64,000 nt of DNA from Bacteroidia bacterium (GCA_025999935.1 BNXY01000003.1:1-64000); one strand, 5' to 3'. Counted from the first letter of the stretch, positions 1-9,424 are shown. The notes: a model not told the origin generated them from the letters alone. A program made the numbers and translations.

Positions 1-122
1 AAATAGATGTAGGAGTAAACACTGCTTTGATGACGATTCAAAAGAATATCAAAAGCGGAATTGTTGCCTTGCGCATACACAATAACCAACTCTTCGTCGG
101 TCATTAACTTTAAATTTGTCAT
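1..122 (-). CDS. RNA polymerase sigma factor, ECF type (N-terminus, cut by window edge)
   Basis: Forty codons are visible, starting MTNLKLMTDEELVIVYAQG and continuing into a segment with LLNRHQSSVYSYIY. This spacing of a DEELV stretch, an acidic/Gly turn and a (L)xxRHxxxVYxYI segment is the start of sigma-70 region 2 in Bacteroidota ECF sigma factors. The protein would bind core RNA polymerase and direct transcription of a small regulon. The start at 120-122 is preferred; a second in-frame ATG lies six codons in. Regions 2.2-4 are outside the window, so the subgroup cannot be told. About 240 bases of AT-rich sequence upstream separate it from the next gene. Confidence 0.75.
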   Translation of the reverse strand, partial: MTNLKLMTDEELVIVYAQGNNSAFDILLNRHQSSVYSYIY

Positions 123-279
123 TACTGTTATTCTTTAAGTTTATAAGAGTAATGTTTTAGCTATAGGCAATTATTTTTTAGTAAATAGATAATTTTTATT
201 GATACAAAGTAAAGAATAAAAATACAAATAAACAAATATTTTTTATTAAAAATGATATAACTGCGGGTTTAATAAACAA

Positions 280-312
280 AACACTGTGTTTTGAAGTACA
301 AAACACAGTGTT
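280..312. terminator. Hairpin downstream of the FadL-like gene
   Basis: A perfect 14-bp stem (AACACTGTGTTTTG at 280-293, its complement at 299-312) surrounds a 5-base loop. It sits just beyond the stop of the 361-1935 gene, whose transcription runs toward it, so it is a likely terminator. The T-run after the stem on the minus strand is interrupted (TTTGTTTATT), so efficiency is uncertain. Confidence 0.55.
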
Positions 313-360
313 CAAACAAAAAAAATCAACTTATATTTCAAAAAAATGAAAACAAAAAAA

Positions 361-1935
361 TCAAAACTTATAACCCAAAGTGACCAAGCCTTTATAGGTG
401 TTGCTTTCAAAAGATGCCGGATAAGAACTTACGATCGGAGAAAGGGAACTCGCTATGTCGAAGACGGGAGAGTAGAAATACAAATCACTCTTTTGATGGC
501 GATATACCAGAGCCACGTCCATATAAAATTGCGGTGTGAAACGATAGCCGATACCTGCTGTCAGGTAAGTGGCGTCCCCTTCGATGGTATAATGCGGAAC
601 CATCCCCTGTATCATCACTTCCTTATCGCCTGATTTAACCGAGGCTTCGTATGGATTTTGCATCCAAGCGAATCCGGCGCGACCCGAAAATTGCGGTGTA
701 AAGCGGTATTCCAAACCCGCCCTCAAAGTAGAGGCTATCCGGTAATCTTCATCAATATATTGGTTGTCCGTTTCATAATTAATGTCTCCTCCTATATTTC
801 CCAGATTCATAGCGGTATAATCCTTGATTTCATAATCTAAGCTGACAATGGCCTGCGTTCCGATAATGGCCGCCGCACTGAATGTCCAACTGTAAGGTGT
901 CCGAAAATTATAATCGGTATAGGAATCTTCTCGAGGTGTTTCTGTCTTACCTGCCCAACCGCCGCCGTCATCAGGTATTCCGTCCGGAATGACCATTGCA
1001 TGATAGTAATTGGTCATTGAATACCAAGTGGGGGAATGATAGGATACGCCGAGGCGCAAAGCATCAACCGGCTTGTAAATGATACCTGTTTTAAACTGGT
1101 AACCCGAACCCTTACTTTCTAAATAATTGTTCAAAATAAAACCGCCGCCGTCCTTAAAATCTTCACCATAATCGGCCGATTGGGAATAATATAAATCCGT
1201 CAAAGAAAAAGTAAGGCCCCAAAAAAATCTGTCAGAGATATTGGAACCAAGTGTAAAATCGTACGATTCGATACTGCCCTTTTCTAAGACGTTTAATTTT
1301 GGACTCACTTTTTCACCTTTATTCAACAGGCTCGCATACTGATCATTGGTTCCATCTTCCTTGTTGATTAAGTAACCATCCCAAGCCAAAATACTTAGCC
1401 ATGGTAAGTCGGTATTGAATTTATCTCCGTTATAATCCCACCATGAATGATTAATTCCGTTGGTAAAATAGGCCAAATAATCCGTCAAGGAAGAACTCAT
1501 ATCAGAACCGGATGCCGCATATTTTCTGTCGAAATTTTTTATGCGATTATAATTAAATCCAAAATTAAGTGAATTTGTACTTCCTTTAGCCAAAGGGTAA
1601 TACCCTATGTAAGAAAGGTTGTCGAAATTGAACTTGGTTTTATTTTGGCTATTTGGTTTGCCGTTCCAATCGATTTTTGCATCGGTTTTTATGCTATTCA
1701 ATGCCACACTCATATTGGCGACAACTTCCGAACTGCGGTAAATTCCTACTCCTGCCGGATTGATGGCAACTCCCGTAACATCTCCTCCCAAGGCGCCGAA
1801 TGCACCTCCCATCGCTTGGCCGCGGGCGCTTCCCGATAATTCGTTAACGGAAAAACGATGCGCATCCACTTCGTCCTGACCGAACGAATAGGTATAAACA
1901 AACAACGCTATTATAAATAATAGATTTCTTTTCAT
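361..1935 (-). CDS. OmpP1/FadL/TodX-family outer membrane protein
   Basis: 524 aa with a signal peptide (MKRNLLFIIALFVYTYSFGQ). Near residue 60 it has the family N-terminal plug region, including a GGAFGALGGDVTGVAINPAG stretch with the conserved NPAG. The rest alternates hydrophobic and aromatic residues as a beta barrel and ends in LGYKF, a typical barrel C-terminal Phe. FadL-type proteins form outer membrane channels for hydrophobic molecules; the substrate here is unknown. It lies 21 bases downstream of the Gly/Ser-rich exported protein gene on the same strand, so the two are probably co-transcribed. Family confidence is high, substrate undetermined. Confidence 0.85.
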   Translation of the reverse strand: MKRNLLFIIALFVYTYSFGQDEVDAHRFSVNELSGSARGQAMGGAFGALGGDVTGVAINPAGVGIYRSSEVVANMSVALNSIKTDAKIDWNGKPNSQNKTKFNFDNLSYIGYYPLAKGSTNSLNFGFNYNRIKNFDRKYAASGSDMSSSLTDYLAYFTNGINHSWWDYNGDKFNTDLPWLSILAWDGYLINKEDGTNDQYASLLNKGEKVSPKLNVLEKGSIESYDFTLGSNISDRFFWGLTFSLTDLYYSQSADYGEDFKDGGGFILNNYLESKGSGYQFKTGIIYKPVDALRLGVSYHSPTWYSMTNYYHAMVIPDGIPDDGGGWAGKTETPREDSYTDYNFRTPYSWTFSAAAIIGTQAIVSLDYEIKDYTAMNLGNIGGDINYETDNQYIDEDYRIASTLRAGLEYRFTPQFSGRAGFAWMQNPYEASVKSGDKEVMIQGMVPHYTIEGDATYLTAGIGYRFTPQFYMDVALVYRHQKSDLYFYSPVFDIASSLSPIVSSYPASFESNTYKGLVTLGYKF

Positions 1936-1956
1936 GTGATTATTTTTTTTTTGATT

Positions 1957-3198
1957 TTATCGCCTGCCGCCGCCGCCACCGGAGGAACGACCGCCGCCAC
2001 CACCGGAGGAACTGCTACCGCCGCCACCGCCGCCGGAAGAAACTCCACCGCCGCCGGAAGAGGAAGAACGGGTTGGGGCACTGTAACTCGGTGAACTTGA
2101 ACTACTTGAACTTGAACGAGTTGGCGTAGAATAGCTACTATTGTTGCCGGATGAACGGGTTGAGCTGTTACTCGCGCCTGAATTAACCGTTGCCGGTCGG
2201 GTTCGGCTCGTTGACGAACTTACATTTTCCCGGGTAGAACCCGATTGACGTATTGTCCCTGAATTACTTACCGCTTCGCGCGTATTGGATGAGCGGGTGG
2301 TTGTTCTAACGTTATCTTGGGTACGTGCACTTGATCCGCGGCTCGTTACGCTTCCATTGTTGTTCCTTGAATTTGAAGATGTGCGAAGATTGCTGTTCAC
2401 ATTATTTCGTCCGGAGTTGCGGCTTGATACATATTCTCCTGATCTTGAGGTCGATCCTCGTCCGTTGGAATAAGTGCTTCTCCGTCCGTTTTCATAATGA
2501 GGTGTTGAAGCATAATAATGTCCGCCACCATAATGTCCGCCACCATACCAATAATGACCGCCACCGTAATAGCCGCCATAGTAGCCGCCGTAATAGCCGC
2601 CCCATCCGCCATACCATGGCGAGTACCATCCTCCGCCATAATACCAAGGATCATACCAGGGAGAATACCAACTGCCGTACCACCCGCTATAACGCCAAGG
2701 CGAATAAAATCTTGAGTATGAATACCATGGATCATGCCAGCCATAATACGGACTGGAATAGTAGTTGTAATAATTACCGGAAGATGCCGATTCCTCAAAG
2801 TCAATGATGTACTCATCGCCGTCCACTCGGATATTTACATTATCCGCACCGACAATGGTAATTTTAGACGGGTCGTGAAATTTGATAATTCTTTGAGTCA
2901 ACTCGCCGTCCATATATTCGATCGTGTCGTCTTCCGCAATGAATTCATCTACATATTCATCCGCATTTTTATAGCGTCTGTTATATTCGTCAACATCCCT
3001 TTCTCCTGAAACAGTGGCTTGCAATACGACCGGTTTCGCTGTATTTTCTTTTACTGCGGCAACCGCTTTTTTAGGAGGCTCCGCTTTTTTGTTTTTGGAG
3101 GAAAAATACACGTCATCTCCAAACGCATCATTCTGAGCCATCGCGGAAACCGCAATGAACATCATAACAAATAACGCATACCATTTAATTGTTTTCAT
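1957..3198 (-). CDS. Exported Tyr/Gly- then Ser/Gly-rich low-complexity protein
   Basis: 413 aa. A signal peptide (MKTIKWYALFVMMFIAVSAMAQ) is followed by an ordered region to about residue 140 with an acidic stretch (EYVDEFIAEDDTIEYMDG). Next comes a Tyr/Trp/Gly tract (repeats of YYGGYYGG and SPWY, roughly 145-230), an Asn/Ser/Arg/Thr tract, and a C-terminal Ser-run and Gly-run tail ending GGGGRR. No enzymatic domain is visible. Similar proteins occur next to FadL-like genes in other Bacteroidales and are of unknown function; a surface-exposed or adhesive role is only an inference. The start is supported by an unusually good Shine-Dalgarno (AAAGGAG) about 7 bases before the ATG, rare in this phylum. 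Confidence 0.8.
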   Translation of the reverse strand: MKTIKWYALFVMMFIAVSAMAQNDAFGDDVYFSSKNKKAEPPKKAVAAVKENTAKPVVLQATVSGERDVDEYNRRYKNADEYVDEFIAEDDTIEYMDGELTQRIIKFHDPSKITIVGADNVNIRVDGDEYIIDFEESASSGNYYNYYSSPYYGWHDPWYSYSRFYSPWRYSGWYGSWYSPWYDPWYYGGGWYSPWYGGWGGYYGGYYGGYYGGGHYWYGGGHYGGGHYYASTPHYENGRRSTYSNGRGSTSRSGEYVSSRNSGRNNVNSNLRTSSNSRNNNGSVTSRGSSARTQDNVRTTTRSSNTREAVSNSGTIRQSGSTRENVSSSTSRTRPATVNSGASNSSTRSSGNNSSYSTPTRSSSSSSSSPSYSAPTRSSSSGGGGVSSGGGGGGSSSSGGGGGRSSGGGGGRR

Positions 3199-3367
3199 AG
3201 TAAATCTCCTTTCTTTATTGTTAATTATTTATTAATTTAGACAGGGAAAATGCCTTTGGGTTTAAATCAAAGGCGTCTTTCCACTTACAAAAATAGAAAT
3301 AATTATTTAATAACACAAGTTTTTATAATTATTTAACTAATAAAAAGATTTTTAAGTTTACTTACAT

Positions 3368-3375
3368 TATCTTTG
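3368..3375 (+). promoter_or_regulatory. -7 box upstream of ygiQ
   Basis: TATCTTTG matches the Bacteroidota TAnnTTTG consensus. It ends only 4 bases before the chosen ATG at 3380, so transcripts would start at or inside the start codon (leaderless) if this box is used. Confidence 0.5.
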
Positions 3376-3379
3376 CACT

Positions 3380-5197
3380 ATGATTGAACGGAAATTAACC
3401 GATTGGTTGCCCACTACCCGCAAGGAAGTAGAACTGCGCGGATGGGAAGAATTAGACGTCATCTTTTTTACCGGAGACGCCTACGTAGATCATCCATCTT
3501 TCGGCGCAGCCGTAATCGGAAGAACCTTAGTAGCAATGGGTTTAAGGGTGGCGATTGTTCCCCAGCCCAATTGGCGCGACGACCTGCGCGACTTCAAAAA
3601 ATTAGGGAAGCCCCGGCTCTTTTTTGCCGTTTCGGCAGGCGCCATGGATTCGATGATCAACAAATATACCGCCAACAAACGCCTGCGTTCCGACGATGCC
3701 TACACGCCCGACGCCCGTGTAGATATGCGCCCCGAATATCCGACCATCGTTTATACAAATATTCTGAAAACTCTTTTTCCGGATGTTCCGGTCGTTGCCG
3801 GCGGAATTGAAGCTTCGCTGCGGCGGCTCTCCCATTACGATTACTGGCAGGATAAACTCCTGCCGGGCATTTCGATTCCTTCCAAAGCCGATATTTTGGT
3901 TTATGGAAGTGGGGAAAAAGCCATTTCCACTGTGGTATCCGCCTTGCAAAACGGAGCGAAAATCAACGAATTAACAACCATTCCCCAAACGGTTTTCCTT
4001 CAAAAAAAATTTCAGGAAACAACCGGCGATATCGTATTAAATTCATACGAATCCTGCTTGAAAGACAAACGCAGACAGGCCGAAAATTTCAAACACATCG
4101 AAGAGGAATCCAACCGGATGAAAGCCGCTCGCCTGATACAAAAAACCGGTGACGACTACCTCATTGTCAATCCGCCTTTTCCGCCGATGATCACCGCCGA
4201 AATCGACGCCTGCTTCGATTTGCCTTATACGCGAATGCCGCATCCCAAGTACAAAGACAAGCGGATTCCCGCCTATGAAATGATTCGTCATTCGGTCAAT
4301 ATCCACCGCGGCTGCTTTGGCGGTTGCGCTTTTTGCACTATTTCCGCCCACCAAGGGAAATTTATAACTTCCCGTTCCAAAGAATCCATCTTGAAAGAAG
4401 TGAAATTGGTGTCTGAAATGCCTGATTTCAAAGGTTATATAAGTGATCTGGGAGGCCCTTCGGCCAATATGTACGGCATGAAAGGCAAAGACTTGAAAAT
4501 TTGTGAAAAATGCAAAAAACCTTCCTGCATTTTTCCAACTGTATGTAAAAACCTGAATGCCGACCACCGTCCACTCTTGGAAATTTATCAAGCGGTGGAT
4601 AAGCTGCCCGGAATCAAAAAATCATTCATCGGAAGCGGTGTTCGTTATGACTTGTTAGTCAATGCCTACGAAGACGGCGAACTGAGTAAGGCCGCCCGCG
4701 ATTACACGCAGGAACTGATTCGCAACCACGTTTCCGGTCGGTTGAAAGTAGCGCCCGAACATACTTCCCGCGCCACCCTCGATTGTATCCGCAAACCGGA
4801 TTTGTCCGTTTTTTACCAATTCAAGAAAATATTCGATAAAATCAATCGGGAAGAAAATTTGAAACCGCAATTGATTCCCTATTTCATGAGTTCGCATCCC
4901 GCTTGTACCGAATTAGATATGGCGGAATTGGCGGTTATCTCCAAAGATTTGAATTTTCAGTTAGAACAAGTTCAGGATTTCACGCCCACTCCCATGACTT
5001 TATCGACCGAAATTTATTACACAGGCCTGCATCCCTACACCCTCCAACCGATTTTTACGGCGAAAACGAAAGAAGAAAAACTAAATCAACGGAAATATTT
5101 TTTCTGGTATGACAAGGAATACCGGCAAAGCATTATCCAGTCGCTAAACCGGCTAAAACGACCGGATTTGATAAGAAAATTGTACGACCGGAAATAA
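3380..5197 (+). CDS. YgiQ-family radical SAM protein
   Basis: 605 aa. The N-terminal region carries the YgiQ hallmark DVIFFTGDAYVDHPSFG. The radical SAM cluster motif is C-x3-C-x2-C in GCFGGCAFC (about residues 311-318), the arrangement that binds a [4Fe-4S] cluster and S-adenosylmethionine. A second cysteine-rich segment (CEKCKKPSC then CKNL, about 373-390) may hold another metal site. Members are conserved across bacteria but their reaction is not established. The start gives LTDWLPTTRKEVELRGW, a common beginning in this phylum. It appears monocistronic. Confidence 0.9.
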   Translation: MIERKLTDWLPTTRKEVELRGWEELDVIFFTGDAYVDHPSFGAAVIGRTLVAMGLRVAIVPQPNWRDDLRDFKKLGKPRLFFAVSAGAMDSMINKYTANKRLRSDDAYTPDARVDMRPEYPTIVYTNILKTLFPDVPVVAGGIEASLRRLSHYDYWQDKLLPGISIPSKADILVYGSGEKAISTVVSALQNGAKINELTTIPQTVFLQKKFQETTGDIVLNSYESCLKDKRRQAENFKHIEEESNRMKAARLIQKTGDDYLIVNPPFPPMITAEIDACFDLPYTRMPHPKYKDKRIPAYEMIRHSVNIHRGCFGGCAFCTISAHQGKFITSRSKESILKEVKLVSEMPDFKGYISDLGGPSANMYGMKGKDLKICEKCKKPSCIFPTVCKNLNADHRPLLEIYQAVDKLPGIKKSFIGSGVRYDLLVNAYEDGELSKAARDYTQELIRNHVSGRLKVAPEHTSRATLDCIRKPDLSVFYQFKKIFDKINREENLKPQLIPYFMSSHPACTELDMAELAVISKDLNFQLEQVQDFTPTPMTLSTEIYYTGLHPYTLQPIFTAKTKEEKLNQRKYFFWYDKEYRQSIIQSLNRLKRPDLIRKLYDRK

Positions 5198-5204
5198 AAA
5201 AATA

Positions 5205-5234
5205 TTTGTTTTTAAAATAAAATAATTATCTTTG
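5205..5234 (+). promoter_or_regulatory. Promoter of the metal-efflux locus
   Basis: TTTG at 5205-5208 and TATCTTTG at 5227-5234 are separated by 18 bases, fitting the Bacteroidota -33/-7 promoter. The first gene of the locus starts 26 bases downstream. Confidence 0.65.
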
Positions 5235-5260
5235 CGTTTATATTTATTATATCAGACAGA

Positions 5261-5647
5261 ATGAAACGGCTCATATCCATCTTTACGCTTGCCATCCTGC
5301 TGTTGACTGCCGTTCAGCCAACACTGGTTTTCCATTATTGCGGGGGAAGTTTACATTCTGTCGGCTGGGTAAATAACGAATTACCGAAATCGTGTTGCGG
5401 CGGCGAACACAAGAATTGCTGTTCCAATGAGACACTTAAAATTGCAACCGACGATTTTCAACTGCAACAGCAAGACCTCACGGCATTTGCGCAGCTTGTC
5501 CTGAATCCGGTTTTATTCGTATTATCCGAAAACTTATTTTTAAGCGAATCGTCCGGTGCGCTTGTTCTGCAAAATATTTTTCCTCCGGGCGGCTTAGCCA
5601 AATACAACACAGCAATCATCCACTTGAACTGCGTTTATCGGATTTAG
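5261..5647 (+). CDS. HYC_CC_PP family exported protein
   Basis: 128 aa with a hydrophobic leader (MKRLISIFTLAILLLTAVQP). It has the three features that name the family: HYC in FHYCGG, paired cysteines in SCCGG and NCCSNE, and PP in IFPPGG. The Cys/His content suggests metal binding. Family members typically sit beside heavy-metal efflux genes, as here immediately before cusA with a repeat element between. A periplasmic metal chaperone or sensor role is inferred from context, not shown. Confidence 0.75.
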   Translation: MKRLISIFTLAILLLTAVQPTLVFHYCGGSLHSVGWVNNELPKSCCGGEHKNCCSNETLKIATDDFQLQQQDLTAFAQLVLNPVLFVLSENLFLSESSGALVLQNIFPPGGLAKYNTAIIHLNCVYRI

Positions 5648-5756
5648 ATTGTCTGAACCTTGATTTTAATAAGATTAAAAAGATTCTCAAGATTAAATCT
5701 GCGTAAATCCATTCAATCTGTGTCATCTGCGTGCTAAAATCAAGGTTCAGACAATC
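5647..5756. repeat. 110-bp inverted-repeat element between HYC_CC_PP gene and cusA
   Basis: Perfect 22-bp inverted repeats at 5647-5668 and 5735-5756 (outer bases GATTGTCTGAACC) flank an AT-rich core that itself repeats AAGATTA- and AATCTG-like words. It has no coding capacity. It resembles small dispersed elements found between genes in Bacteroidota and could fold as a stable RNA hairpin between the two genes of the operon. Confidence 0.75.
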
Positions 5757-5785
5757 AATTCTTTACAACTTATAACATCCAATTT

Positions 5786-8700
5786 ATGCTTAACAAGATT
5801 ATCAAATATTTTCTTGATAATAGGCTGATTACTATATTATTGCTTATTGTCATTATTCTATGGGGCATCTCGGTTTCTCCATTCAATTGGCATGGCGGAT
5901 TCCTGCCTCGCGACCCGGTTCCGGTCGATGCCATTCCCGATATCGGCGAAAATCAACAGATTGTCGCCACCGAATGGATGGGACGTTCGCCCAAAGATAT
6001 TCAAGACCAGATTACTTATCCGCTGACGACTTCCCTGCTCGGTATTCCGGGCGTGAAAACGATACGGAGTACTTCCATGTTCGGTATGTCGTTCATTTAT
6101 ATCATCTTCGACGACAACATCGAATTTTATTGGAGCCGTTCGCGGGTATTGGAAAAACTGAATTCCCTGCCTTCGGGTACTTTGCCCGAAGGGGTTCAAC
6201 CGGCTTTGGGGCCGGACGCCACCGCGCTCGGTCAGATTTATTGGTACACCCTCGAAGGAAGAAATCCCGAAACCGGCGAACCCACGGGCGGTTGGGACCC
6301 CGACGAATTGCGTACCGTTCAGGATTTTTACGTGAAATACTCCCTGTCGGCGGCGGAAGGTGTTTCGGAAGTGGCTTCCATCGGCGGATTCGTTAAAGAA
6401 TATCAGGTGGAAATCGACCCTAACGCCATGCGCGCCTACAATGTTTCGGTTATGGACGTGATGACCGCCGTGCAGAAAAGCAACCTCGACATTGGCGCTG
6501 AAACCATTGAAATGAATCGCGCCGAATATCTCGTTCGCGGATTGGGTTATATCAAAAACATTTCCGATTTGGAAGAAGCGGTCGTGACCGTTAGAGACGG
6601 CGTTCCGGTACGAATCAAAGATGTGGCTTTTGTCAATTTCGGCCCGGCAACGCGCCGCGGCGGATTGGACAAGGAAGGCATTGAAGCGGTCGGCGGCGTA
6701 GTCGTGGCGCGTTACGGCTCCAATCCTTTGGCTGTAATCGACAACGTGAAAGCCAAAATTGAAGAAATGAACGCCGGACTTCCCCAAAAAATCTTGTCCG
6801 ACGGAACGATTTCCAAAGTGACGGTAGTGCCTTTTTACGACCGCACGGGCTTGATTCGCGAAACAATCGGCACACTCGAAACGGCTTTATCGCATGAAAT
6901 ACTGATTTGTATCATCGTGGTAATCGTGCTGATTTTCAACCTGCGCGCTTCGGTAATTATATCAAGTGTTCTGCCGATAGCCGTGCTTTCCACCTTTATT
7001 ATTATGCGTTATACGCATGTCGATGCCAACATCGTCGCTCTGTCGGGCATTGCAATTGCCATCGGCGTGATGGTCGATGTGGGGGTGGTGATTGTCGAGA
7101 GTATTATTCGAAATTTGGATGGTAAGGGTAAAGCGCGCCTTACCTCTACGGAAATGGCGGATTTAATTTACCGCAGTGTCAAGGAAGTAGCAGCCGCTTT
7201 GACCACCGGAATGGCGACCACAATTGTCAGTTTTCTGCCGATTTTTGCCATGCAGGCGCAAGAAGGTAAATTGTTCGGGCCGCTGGCCTACACAAAAACC
7301 TTCGCATTGTTGTCGGCGTTTTTGCTGGGGTTTGTGGTGCTTCCTACGCTGGCTTATTATATTTTTTCTCTGCGGTTCCCTAATTCTCTAAGGACTTTAA
7401 AGTCCTTAAGGTCTTTAAAGTCTTTTAAACTAAACCGCACAATTATCAACATCCTTGCTCTGCTAATCGTCGTTTATTACCTCACTTCCGCTTGGCTGCC
7501 GATAGGCGCCCATGCCGGCTTGGGCTTAAACTTCATTCTGGTGGTTTGTTCCATCGGAATCATCTTGGCGATTCTTTGGTTTTTGGTTGTTTATTACGAA
7601 CGCATTTTGCGATGGTGCCTCTCCAATCGTTGGAAATTTATGCTGATTCCCATTGCTACGCTTGTTGCCGGGGCATTTATCTGGCGCGATATGGGCGAAG
7701 AATTTATGCCGAGTCTCAGCGAAGGCTCTTTCCTTTTGATGCCTACCAGTATGCCGCATACGGGCATTGAGCAGAACCAGCAACTGATTGCAACAGTCGA
7801 TAAACGGATCAGCAACATTCCCGAAATCGAATCAACCGTCGGCAAATGGGGGCGCGTTAATTCTGCGCTCGACCCCGCTCCGGTTCAAATGTTTGAGAAT
7901 ACCATCAATTACCGACCGGAATATATTTTAAATGAAGACGGCCAACGGCAACGTTTCAAGGTAAACCGCAAGGGCGAATTTCTGTTGACGGACAGTTCGA
8001 CCTACAATCCAGCCGATGGATTCCGTTTGGTTCCCGTCGATAGTCTGATTCCCGACCGGCGCGGCGATTATTTCCGGCAATGGCGACCGAATATCAAGCG
8101 GACGGACGATATCTGGCAGGAAATTGTGAATGTTTCGCACCTTCCCGGACTGACCTCTTCGCCCAAATTGCAACCCATCGAAGCCCGTTTGGTTATGCTG
8201 TCAACAGGAATGCGGGCGCCGATGGGTTTGAAAGTGTCGGGGCCTGACCTCGAAAGTATTCAGGAGGCGGGCATCGCGTTGGAAGCTGCATTGAAAGCGG
8301 TTCCTTCCGTTTTGCCTTCGACCGTGTTTTACGACCGCGCAGTTGGTGCGCCGTATTTGGAAATCAATCTGAATCGCCGCAACATGGCGCGTTACGGCAT
8401 TACGGTTGCCGATTTGCAAGAAGTAATCAGCGCCGCCGTGGGTGGAATGCCATTGACGACTACCGTTGAAGGGCGGGAACGTTTTCCGGTGCGGCTGCGT
8501 TATCCCCGCGAGCTGCGCGACAATCCCGAAGCCTTGTCCCGTTTGATTATCCCGACTGCTACCGGCGCACAGATTCCGCTCGGCGATGTGGCGGAAATCG
8601 AATACACCAAAGGTGCACAAATGATTCAGAGTGAAAATACTTTTTTGACGGGTTATGTTATTTTCGATAAATTGGCAGGTAAAGCCGAAGTCGATGTTGT

Positions 8701-9424
8701 TCGCGAAGCGGGAGAAATCTTGAAAACCAAAATCAATTCAGGAGAAATCAGTTTACCGGCAGGCGTTTCCTACAAATTTGCAGGAAATTACGAACAGCAA
8801 CAGCGCGCCGCCAACCGGCTGATGATTGTGATTCCGCTGAGTTTGTTCGCCATCTTGCTGATACTTTGGTTCCAGTTCCGAACGGTAACGGCTTCGCTGA
8901 TTCACTTTTCCGGCGTATTTGTGGCTTTTTCCGGTGGATTTATTTTGCTGTGGCTCTATGCGCAACCCTGGTTTTTGAATATCTCTTTTGGCGGAGAGAA
9001 TCTGCGGGATATATTTCAGATTCATTCCATAAATCTCAGTATCGCAGTTTGGGTAGGCTTCATCGCCCTTTTCGGAATCGCAACCGACGACGGCGTTTTG
9101 ATGGGAACGTACATTCACAACACCTTTATCGAACGAAATCCCCAAACGCGAGACGAAATCCGCGAAGCCGTAGTTCACGCCGGTCTGAAAAGGATTCGCC
9201 CCGCCGCCATGACAACGGCGACTACCCTGATTGCCCTCTTGCCTGTACTTACTTCAACGGGAAAAGGTTCGGACATCATGATACCCATGGCGATTCCAAC
9301 TTTCGGCGGGATGTTGATTCAGAGCATGACGATGTTTGTGGTGCCGGTGTTGCAGTGTTGGTGGCGGGAAGGGAAAACGAAGAAACTACGTCCGAAATTA
9401 ACCGGTGAAGAAGAAATAAAATAA
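5786..9424 (+). CDS. cusA: CusA/CzcA-family heavy-metal RND efflux pump, inner membrane subunit
   Basis: 1212 aa with the RND layout: TM1 near residues 14-29, a large periplasmic loop, a TM2-6 cluster with the functional acidic residue in an AIAIGVMVDVGVVIVES segment, a second long periplasmic loop, and a C-terminal TM cluster. Methionines in MLSTGMRAPMG match the CusA copper/silver site region, favouring monovalent metal export over zinc. As usual in Bacteroidota, the second loop is extended. The cytosolic loop around residues 534-548 contains an in-frame palindromic DNA repeat (listed separately). Partner genes cusC and cusB lie 4.3 kb downstream, beyond an accessory block. Confidence 0.9.
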   Translation: MLNKIIKYFLDNRLITILLLIVIILWGISVSPFNWHGGFLPRDPVPVDAIPDIGENQQIVATEWMGRSPKDIQDQITYPLTTSLLGIPGVKTIRSTSMFGMSFIYIIFDDNIEFYWSRSRVLEKLNSLPSGTLPEGVQPALGPDATALGQIYWYTLEGRNPETGEPTGGWDPDELRTVQDFYVKYSLSAAEGVSEVASIGGFVKEYQVEIDPNAMRAYNVSVMDVMTAVQKSNLDIGAETIEMNRAEYLVRGLGYIKNISDLEEAVVTVRDGVPVRIKDVAFVNFGPATRRGGLDKEGIEAVGGVVVARYGSNPLAVIDNVKAKIEEMNAGLPQKILSDGTISKVTVVPFYDRTGLIRETIGTLETALSHEILICIIVVIVLIFNLRASVIISSVLPIAVLSTFIIMRYTHVDANIVALSGIAIAIGVMVDVGVVIVESIIRNLDGKGKARLTSTEMADLIYRSVKEVAAALTTGMATTIVSFLPIFAMQAQEGKLFGPLAYTKTFALLSAFLLGFVVLPTLAYYIFSLRFPNSLRTLKSLRSLKSFKLNRTIINILALLIVVYYLTSAWLPIGAHAGLGLNFILVVCSIGIILAILWFLVVYYERILRWCLSNRWKFMLIPIATLVAGAFIWRDMGEEFMPSLSEGSFLLMPTSMPHTGIEQNQQLIATVDKRISNIPEIESTVGKWGRVNSALDPAPVQMFENTINYRPEYILNEDGQRQRFKVNRKGEFLLTDSSTYNPADGFRLVPVDSLIPDRRGDYFRQWRPNIKRTDDIWQEIVNVSHLPGLTSSPKLQPIEARLVMLSTGMRAPMGLKVSGPDLESIQEAGIALEAALKAVPSVLPSTVFYDRAVGAPYLEINLNRRNMARYGITVADLQEVISAAVGGMPLTTTVEGRERFPVRLRYPRELRDNPEALSRLIIPTATGAQIPLGDVAEIEYTKGAQMIQSENTFLTGYVIFDKLAGKAEVDVVREAGEILKTKINSGEISLPAGVSYKFAGNYEQQQRAANRLMIVIPLSLFAILLILWFQFRTVTASLIHFSGVFVAFSGGFILLWLYAQPWFLNISFGGENLRDIFQIHSINLSIAVWVGFIALFGIATDDGVLMGTYIHNTFIERNPQTRDEIREAVVHAGLKRIRPAAMTTATTLIALLPVLTSTGKGSDIMIPMAIPTFGGMLIQSMTMFVVPVLQCWWREGKTKKLRPKLTGEEEIK
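7386..7430. repeat. Palindromic repeat inserted in frame in cusA
   Basis: The stretch contains the 14-base palindrome GGACTTTAAAGTCC (7392-7405) followed by a degenerate second copy (AAGGTCTTTAAAGTC). It encodes a Leu/Lys/Ser/Arg-rich run (SLRTLKSLRSLKSFK) in a cytosolic loop between transmembrane segments, which fits a repeat tolerated because frame and topology are kept. Confidence 0.6.

Noticed and set aside
2285-2807. Open frames antisense to the low-complexity exported protein
   Set aside because: They are Arg/His/Ser-rich mirrors of the Gly/Ser/Tyr codons and have no start context or homology features.
5858-6787. 309-codon frame antisense to cusA
   Set aside because: The composition (Phe/His/Asn rich) is that of a shadow frame and cusA covers it.
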